DNA of 64,000 nucleotides from Heracleum sosnowskyi (Eukaryota; Streptophyta; Magnoliopsida; Apiales; Apiaceae), in contig JAUIZM010000151.1 of assembly GCA_030848705.1 (NCBI GenBank), forward strand, positions 1-64,000, written 5' to 3'. Positions 58,256-64,000 of the stretch are shown here, in pieces (positions within the stretch are counted from its first letter, which is position 1; each line of letters begins with the position of its first letter). Under the pieces are notes generated by a model that did not search any database, was not told the origin of the DNA, and was given only the letters and a program-made list of their open reading frames with translations. The translations under genes and the position numbers were made by a program.

Positions 58256-59675
58256 TTAGCATGTAGATCGTTTGGAGCATCTTAATGCACCCGAGGTTTG
58301 TGTTAATTGCCTCACTGATGTGGCATCTGCTACCTTGAATTGCTGTTCCTGATTGTAATTTGGGTTTGCGACAGCATTGTTAGTTCTTTGTTGGTTGAAA
58401 CTAGCTCCGTTTTCAAATATGTCATTCACCGACCACAAATTGGATGATGTGTCAGCACGATTCTTGTTCCAGACAACCTGCAAAATGTTAAATTCTGAGT
58501 TTATATTTGTTTCATAGATAATATTTTTTTTAAACCTTAGATTCTTGCTGCAGTTTCTTTACCTCCTTGTTCCCTGTTTTGGGTGCTACGAAAAGGTTTG
58601 CTTGACTTTTGACGCTAGGGTTCATGCTTCCCCCTATTGCATATAGTCCCCATCCTTGGTAGAGATTGTTGACGACATGTGCATATCCAAACCGAACCCT
58701 GCACAAATTCACCATTAGCACATATTCTGGTTTTCGTAAAAAAATTGCGTAATTGCGTCTGAAAATCATACATAGACATACCTTGGCATCCTCTGATGAC
58801 AATTAGGACCGAAATAGTTGAAGACTACAGTTACCTTCATGTTTCTGTCTCGCAAGAATCCATCATCATGTCCTAAAAGCATAACCTTGTTCTGGTATCT
58901 GAACCAGTTATTTGAAATAGTAACATCTGTAGAGCCGCGGGTAACATCAATGAGACCATCTGGGCAGTCATAGAGTGTGTTATGGTCTATCCATATCTTG
59001 CTTGATGATAACATTCTGATTGCATCTCCATCTGCATGGCCTATATTCACAATCTTTGCATCTGGACCTCTTACAGGTCCTGGGCCTTGCATTTGGCAGT
59101 CGTGGATTCTTAAGCCATGGATGATCACGTCCGTCACCTGTTCATATAAATTGTTAGACAGGAACAGATGTAAGAGAATTAAACAAAATGTATGAGAAAA
59201 TAGTGCATACCCTTTGCAGCAGCAGGCAGGCACCACCTGCAATGTGAACACTTGCACCTCGTCCATCTATGGTCGAAAAGCTGCTGACAAGAAGTGGCCT
59301 CTGTAGTTTTATTTTCATGTCTCTCTTAAAGGTAACCCATTTCTTGCCCCCAATGCTGGTCATCGCATATCTCAGCGTGCCTGGTTTAGGGTTCACTGCA
59401 TCATCACTAGGGTCAGTCACAACATACTCTGTAACATCTGGACCAGCATTCCTTGTCATTTTCCCAGCATAACCAATTGAACATTTAGCCAGTTCTTGTC
59501 TATTGATGTGCCATTTTGGGTTCGATCTCCAGCACTCATCAACAACGTTCCTGACTTTGTTAGAACTACTGCCAACAACCATAGAGCTCGAAGCCAGTAA
59601 AGTTATGACAATGGTGAGAACCAAAGCAATATGGCACGATGCCATATGAACCAAATGAACGCATTTTGAGATCAT
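58256..59675 (-). CDS. Pectate lyase (PL1), duplicated copy 2
   Basis: Exons on the minus strand: 59675-59211, 59137-58782, 58698-58563 and 58477-58256, giving 392 aa with every splice site kept. The protein differs from copy 1 at residue 7 (Leu to His) and residue 94 (Met to Val); all Ca-site and RMPRVR residues are intact. The frame is open upstream to an ATG at 59741, but that lies above the TATA box (59722-59731) and copy 1 lacks it, so I start at 59675. A ~25 bp segment between TATA box and gene is replaced relative to copy 1 and resembles a local copy of TTTCAGTTTGTTTGGG. It probably makes the same cell-wall enzyme; expression could differ. Confidence 0.92.
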
Positions 59676-60387
59676 ATCAGATGTTGAAAGCCTTTCAGTT
59701 TGTTTGGGCCTGGAGGGGCAGTATTTATATATGCAGAGCAAGTTCAGTTTGTTTGGGTTTTGATATGTGTGTGTGTTGTCATGAGTAAAAGATTAATCAA
59801 ATTTATGGTCTAAAAATGGAGTCATTTGCTGTCTAATAATATGATATTTGCTAATCTGGGATCTAGTAGTAACTGGCAATATTGGCCTGCAATTTTTAGC
59901 TTTTTACCATCCATTCGATGTTCACATACAACTCAACAATGTGTCAATGTACACCTTATTGATTTGTCACAGCGGCATTTCAAAACAAACATTTACTATA
60001 ATAGGATTCCATTGTTTTTGCTAATTCAGATTCCCTTTTTAATCAAATCCATTGAGTTGTATAATTTTAAGCCAAAACGATATTGATCAAAATATAAATA
60101 AATTGGACTTGCAGATAAAGTTTAGATAAATATTAACATAGCATATCTAGTTTCCTCCATTAAAAGATAGTAAGAAAAAAATTAGTAAATAAATTCGACG
60201 AGAAACAACTTATTATGACAATTTGAAGATCCAACTTAAAACTTTATAATACATAATCCTTCCTGATGCCTCAGATGTTGTACTAATAAATATCAAACTA
60301 TATTGACCTAACCACATACTAGCTGTTGCTGGACTATCATGGCTCTCAGGCAAAACCAGAAGCTAAAGGATTACTAGCAGGAGCAGT

Positions 60388-60474
60388 TCAAGTAGTTAGA
60401 GGATTAAGCACTTGTCCGATGAACAGCACCATTCCAGTACTGTTTTCTTGAATGACGAACAAAAATGGGTGGTC
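60388..60474 (-). pseudogene. Serpin C-terminal stub
   Basis: The last ~29 codons of the serpin, including its stop, copied with the segmental duplication and then cut off. It has several changes relative to 42759-42845, including an in-frame stop where CTCGAA became TTGAA-type sequence. Non-functional. Confidence 0.85.
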
Positions 60475-60550
60475 TGCTACCTCCTCTTCCAACATGAGAC
60501 CAAAAAACAAAACTCAAACTTAGTAACGAGTCTAAATCCTTTAATCTAAG

Positions 60551-60670
60551 TCACTGCACTACTTGGTCTTTTATAACCTTCTGGCAATCGGATTTAATGA
60601 TCACATAAACTATTCTGTACCTATGGGCTAAATTAGCAGCAAACAAAATGGCCTTACATTCTGCAATTTC
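60551..60670 (-). pseudogene. RNase H-like (RVT_3) fragment
   Basis: The minus-strand frame reads EIAECKAILFAANLAHRY and then IIKSDCQKVI, the Glu/Asp-bearing core of the RNase H domain found in plant LINEs and related proteins. It is about 40 codons ending in a stop. Different from the fragment at 61980-62648. Confidence 0.65.
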
Positions 60671-60689
60671 CGGCAGCTAAAGACAGGCC

Positions 60690-60997
60690 CGATCCTGACA
60701 TTAGTTTATCTGGCAAAGTAGATTGTAATACTTTCAATTCAGAGTGAAGGTCATTTAAATCAACATCTGATGAATTACCATAAGAAAAAGTAGAGTAAAA
60801 AGTAGCACAACATTTATGATTTTAACTATAGAACTTTTCACACTATGAGCCAAAAGGGAAATCAATTCATTTTGAATTTTATACCCAAGATAATTATAAT
60901 GAATTTCACGATTTTGAATGCGTCTCACACGATCTTGCATTATCACATCAAATTCTGTAATCATTTCAATCAATCCTAGAAAATTACCCGTTGCCAT
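60690..60997 (-). pseudogene. hAT-related (DUF4371, MYM-type 1-like) fragment
   Basis: The minus-strand frame from 60997 reads NFLGLIEMITEFDVIMQDRV and HYNYLGYKIQNELISLLA, typical of the DUF4371 region of hAT-derived zinc-finger MYM-type 1-like proteins. A second piece with DVDLNDLHSELKVLQSTLP follows near 60690-60770 after a gap. Both are internal pieces without start or stop, so this is debris of a DNA transposon relative. Confidence 0.7.
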
Positions 60998-61004
60998 AAT
61001 CTAA

Positions 61005-61592
61005 TTTCCAAGAAGAATAAATGATAACAACGGTTTAATTCTCAAATTCAGATTCAGAAAGCGCCTCTTTGTAAAATTTCAAAGACGAAAACAAGCACCA
61101 CAAGACAAAGATTCTTCCAGAAGGAGTACGAGAAATATTGTCAGTTTTAAAAACGTTTTGCGTATGCTAAGAATTAGAAAGAAAACAAGAGATGTCGAAC
61201 AACATATGGACCGAATGATGGAACTAAAGAGCTTATCAGCTGCTGCTGTTGCTGTGCAAAATGATGGAACAAAAAGCAAAATTAGTACTCTCAGTACTAA
61301 TTATGTTAATGCTGGTTCAGAAAATCGCGAAAATTCGTCTCTACGGACAACAGGAAAAACTACTAGTACTAACAATGTAGGAAGAAACGAGTGCTCAGAA
61401 GAAGTAGAAGAGGCATGCAGGAGTTTCGAGAACTACTTGGTGGAAATGATAACGGAAGAAGGGAGAATGAAGGATTTGATGGACGTCGAACAACTTCTTT
61501 ACTGCTGGAATAATCTACGGTGTCCTGTTTTTATTGGATTGGTTTCTAAATTTTACGGAGAATTATGCAAGGATTTGTTCTCCAGTAATTAA
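61005..61592 (+). CDS. OVATE-family-like protein, start codon not visible
   Basis: The frame is open from 61005 to the TAA at 61592 (195 codons), but its first ATG is at 61164 (142 codons). The C-terminal 65 residues resemble the OVATE domain: FENYLVEMITEEGRMKDLMD, then VEQLLYCWNN and LVSKFYGELCKDLF, closest in my judgement to the divergent OFP17-type members. OVATE proteins are plant transcriptional co-repressors acting with homeodomain proteins. The upstream 53 codons are basic and protein-like (RFRKRLFVKFQRRK), so the original start probably lay further up, where transposon debris now sits. Either the gene is 5'-truncated or an exon is missing from view. Family call moderately sure; functionality unsure. 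Confidence 0.65.
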   Translation, partial: FPRRINDNNGLILKFRFRKRLFVKFQRRKQAPQDKDSSRRSTRNIVSFKNVLRMLRIRKKTRDVEQHMDRMMELKSLSAAAVAVQNDGTKSKISTLSTNYVNAGSENRENSSLRTTGKTTSTNNVGRNECSEEVEEACRSFENYLVEMITEEGRMKDLMDVEQLLYCWNNLRCPVFIGLVSKFYGELCKDLFSSN

Positions 61593-61979
61593 TATGCATT
61601 CAGAATCTCGTCTTTGAAATAGTGTCCTGAATTCCTTTTGATATATGTAATCACTTTGTTAAATAGTATTTGTTGTAGCATAAGATCATGTCGAGTTTTA
61701 GAGTGAAAGTTGTCAAAAGCAATGGAACTGCATGTTGCAGAGTGTATTACAGTCTACAACTTACCTTATCACTTTTGAAGCCTGCTTGCGTGACAAGAGC
61801 AAGAACATTGAAACCTTCGAAACACAAATAAGCTTGTCTATCCTCATTCAGATTACAGCCATTTGAGTTTAAAATAGGCTTATCGATAATATTTGATTTT
61901 TTGACATGTATTTTAAAAAATCTCCTTGCAAAAAAAGCAAAAACATTGAAATATATTTTTTTTTGACAAAAAGAGAATT
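61593..61979. other. 3' flank of the OVATE-like gene and LINE tail
   Basis: No gene. T-runs near 61951-61962 correspond, on the minus strand, to the A-rich tail following the LINE fragment. Confidence 0.4.
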
Positions 61980-62648
61980 TTATATCCTTAAATCAGCCAT
62001 CAATACATTCTTAATTTCAATAGGGACATTTCCCCTATCAAAAACTCGACCTGGGAAGGAATATGACATTTTGGCCACACAATGAGCCACCATATTAGCA
62101 GATCGTCTCACAAATAACAAACTAACATTGTTTAGTGACAATAATTTATTCCTGCACTCCTCAATAACAAGACCAAACGGTGATCGCATCTTCACCTTGC
62201 TTCTAATAGCTTGAACGACTACTAGACAGTCCGACTCCAACACTACCACTGGCCACTGGTTCTCCTCAATCCAACTCAACGCCTCCTTAATTGACATGGC
62301 TTCAGCCATTTCTGCTGTTACCTTGCCTGCTTTCAGAACTGTCCGAGCTTGAATCATTCCTCCATTACTGTCTCGTACTATCAAACCAGAACCAAACGAA
62401 TCATGTTCTCGAAACAGAGCTGCATCAACGTTTATTTTAACTGAATCCTCTTGTGGCTTAACCCAAGACATAGCCCCATCCTCTGCACAACCTGCCTGAG
62501 GTAGAGCCTCGAAAAAACGACTTTGGGTACTCTTCCATTGTGTAAGATAATAATTCGCTGAACTCAGAACACCATTTACTGAACCGATTCTGTTATTCCA
62601 AACTTTCTCATTACGAGACTTCCAAATGACCCAACACACTGTGGCCAC
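61980..62648 (-). pseudogene. 5'-truncated LINE: RNase H domain
   Basis: A 222-residue frame on the minus strand. The first ~50 residues (WVIWKSRNEKVWNN) are the linker seen after the zinc motif of plant L1-type LINE polymerases. Residues ~70-200 form RNase H with KINVDAALF (Asp), AEMAEAMSIKEAL (Glu), LESDCLVVVQAI (Asp) and VRRSANMVAHCVAK. All four RNase H acidic/His positions look present. Endonuclease and RT are missing, as expected of a 5'-truncated insertion; A-rich sequence follows the stop. Confidence 0.8.
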
Positions 62649-62881
62649 CTTTGCTCTAAATATTTTAAGGGTTAAATAGCAAAGTGCTCACTGAAGTGGG
62701 GGGCTGGTTTCAAATCGCTCACTCTAGTTATCGGCGTCTCATGTGTACCATTCTAGTAGCCAGTGAGGACATCGACGTTAACTCTGAATAGTTGACCTAA
62801 CGGATCCGTCTTGACTTTAACGTCAAAATTACGTGGAGACAGGTGGAGCCAATGACTATTTGTTTAACTTTGAATTTTCAG
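62649..62881. other. Repeat-like sequence and intron 3' end
   Basis: 62660-62850 has GGTTAAATAGCAAAGTG, CACTCTAGTTATCGGCG and CTAACGGATCCGTC words that look like the end of a transposable element, but no boundary can be proved. It ends with a pyrimidine-rich acceptor TTGAATTTTCAG at 62870-62881. Confidence 0.4.
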
Positions 62882-63147
62882 GCTACCATTCCCCCAAGCA
62901 CTCAGAAAATGAGATTTCTGACGAGGAAACCGAAACGAAGAATGATTTTAGCAATTTCTTCCGGGACATCAAAGCAGGACTACAAGAGATGATGAACAGC
63001 TTATCTGGTTTCTTTCAGAATCTTTTTGCTGGTCTAGGTGCAGTTGATGGAAGTGCTAAAGCAACCTCCGGGGACAAGGTTGTGGGTGCTTCAATGATGG
63101 GATTAGCCATCATGGTTATCATTGTAGCTATCCTTAGGCGTGGTTAA
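62882..63147 (+). CDS. Main exon of a small conserved plant membrane protein
   Basis: After the acceptor AG at 62880-62881 the frame reads GYHSPKHSENE, an acidic EISDEETETK segment, an amphipathic helix (FRDIKAGLQEMMNSLSGFFQ) and a C-terminal membrane span (GASMMGLAIMVIIVAILRRG). It ends at the TAA at 63147. It looks like a plant-specific tail-anchored small protein of under 100 residues; I recall similar uncharacterised proteins in many plants but no proven role. The frame stays open to 62833, but that part lies in repeat-like DNA and the splice acceptor argues for a short first exon upstream that I could not find. Tail topology suggests ER or another endomembrane, by inference. Confidence 0.7.
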
Positions 63148-63498
63148 ACTGCTAAAAAATTCGTCGAAGCTTCTGGACTTGTGGTTTTTATATGAACATT
63201 GTATTTTTAGTAGTTTGTTTCTTCGGGCACTGTATTATAACAAGATATGTAAGACTGCTTATCACAGCCTCACAGGGTGTGCAAGACTGGCTAGCCATCC
63301 AATTTGCATTGTACAGTTAAATAATTTAATAAGAGAATAAGAGAAATGGTCCTTGTTGAATCAGAACTTGTTTACTCGGTTTATGTCCTATCTTTTACAA
63401 TACAGTTTTGAACAATTTGAAGTACGGGCAAGGGTAAAAAAAACTATAATAATCATACAACTCCCTTATTCATTAGTATTTTTGCTATCATCAGCTGT
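63148..63498. other. 3' flanks of two convergent genes
   Basis: Likely 3' UTR of the small membrane protein gene and, from the other side, of the edge gene. AATAAGAGAATAAGAG near 63329 could serve as a polyadenylation region. No other gene is seen. Confidence 0.45.
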
Positions 63499-63595
63499 TC
63501 AAGGTATTAAATGGTGAATTATAGGGTAATCTATAGGGGCTCTCCCCACGTCCTCCTGCATTGTACTTTTGTACCAAACAAATTTCCATTGTGTG

Positions 63596-63628
<33 letters not shown>

Positions 63629-64000
63629 GTAGCAAAGAAGTAAGGCTAACCTTTCTCAAGACGTAAGCCAGATATAGGTAAGCAACCTCCCACTCATCTG
63701 GTGATAGTGTACCTTAATATCAAAAGGCAAAGTATGATACATCAGACTATGCAAAAAACAAACAAAACAAAAGTATGAAGATGCACCAGGCATTGGATTG
63801 CATATATTTGCGAAAACCAAGAAATGTGAGCGACAAACTATATCAAAATTCGAGTTTTGAGATTTACTCTGGTCCTTGTTCCCGTCACCCAGAGCGCCAA
63901 GTCTCCTCATAAGTTCAATGTAATCAGGCTTCTTCATGTACTCGCCAACAAATACATGGTTATTTTTAACAAACACCAGTTCCAGATCATACTGCACATT
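63499..64000 (-). CDS. 3' end of an unidentified gene, cut by the window edge
   Basis: Three terminal exons on the minus strand fit in phase: beyond 64000 to 63868, 63712-63651 and 63555-63499. They encode ...LELVFVKNNHVFVGEYMKK, then PDYIELMRRLGALGDGNKDQ, DEWEVAYLYLAYVLRK and the C-terminus EDVGRAPIDYPIIHHLIP. All introns are GT-AG; the last one (63556-63650) contains a (TA)n(CA)n microsatellite. I do not recognise the family. The coherent phases and charged/hydrophobic pattern make it a real gene rather than debris. Confidence 0.7.

Larger units (their letters stand above)
57794..60474. repeat. Segmental duplication, derived copy
   Basis: Copy of 40168-42845 with roughly 20-25 differences in 2.68 kb by eye. 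The edges cut the unknown-protein gene and the serpin, so this is the derived copy. It lies between a copia gag fragment and RNase H debris. The two blocks are in the same orientation, about 17.6 kb apart. Confidence 0.92.

Noticed and set aside
59676..59741. Upstream in-frame ATG (59741) as start of pectate lyase copy 2
   Set aside because: It lies above the TATA box, arises from the leader swap and is absent in copy 1.
62833..62881. N-terminal extension METGGANDYLF of the small membrane protein
   Set aside because: It lies in repeat-like DNA and is followed by a strong splice acceptor; more likely intron.

Overview
The window is nuclear DNA of a flowering plant, probably a eudicot. It is AT-rich, its genes have short GT-AG introns plus one likely U12-type AT-AC intron, and the spaces between genes are packed with plant transposons: Sirevirus-type Ty1/copia, CACTA, Helitrons, Stowaway, Harbinger-like and Mutator-like foldback elements, and LINE debris. 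The species cannot be fixed from the sequence alone.

Left third (1-27 kb). Two copies of a ~1 kb segment carry identical tRNA-Ser(GCU) genes (536-617 and 23212-23293). Between them lie a broken CACTA element (1912-3109), a small Helitron (8002-8508), a gene-poor stretch and a nearly complete 11.9 kb Sirevirus-like retrotransposon (10097-21990). That element has near-identical LTRs, a GGTTA target duplication, gag, pol and a 1222-codon extra 3' ORF. MITEs cluster at 25.7-27.2 kb.

Middle (27-44.5 kb) is the gene island. It holds a nine-exon cytochrome P450 of the CYP85 clan (+), a secreted DsbA/thioredoxin-fold protein (-), a conserved plant protein of unknown function with an AT-AC intron (+), a pectate lyase (-) and a serpin with an unusual reactive loop (-). 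The genes look independently transcribed. The pairs P450/thioredoxin-fold and unknown protein/pectate lyase converge tail to tail.

The 44.7-54.3 kb region is a Helitron nest: related non-autonomous elements inserted in or beside each other, a degenerate ~240 bp module repeated several times, and a foldback element in a TA microsatellite.

Right part (54.9-64 kb). A second, truncated copia element abuts a ~2.68 kb segmental duplication of the middle island (40168-42845 copied to 57794-60474, about 99% identical). It gives a second intact pectate lyase, a frameshifted last exon of the unknown-protein gene and a serpin stub. Transposase and RNase H debris follows, then an OVATE-like reading frame without a visible start codon, a LINE RNase H fragment, the main exon of a small membrane protein, and the 3' end of an unidentified gene cut by the window edge.

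The signals most worth a second look are the short motifs reiterated across each copia element (AAACTCTGA in one, TGACAG/CTGTCA in the other), the Helitron inserted into the first bases of another Helitron, the AT-AC intron, and the recent pectate lyase duplication.
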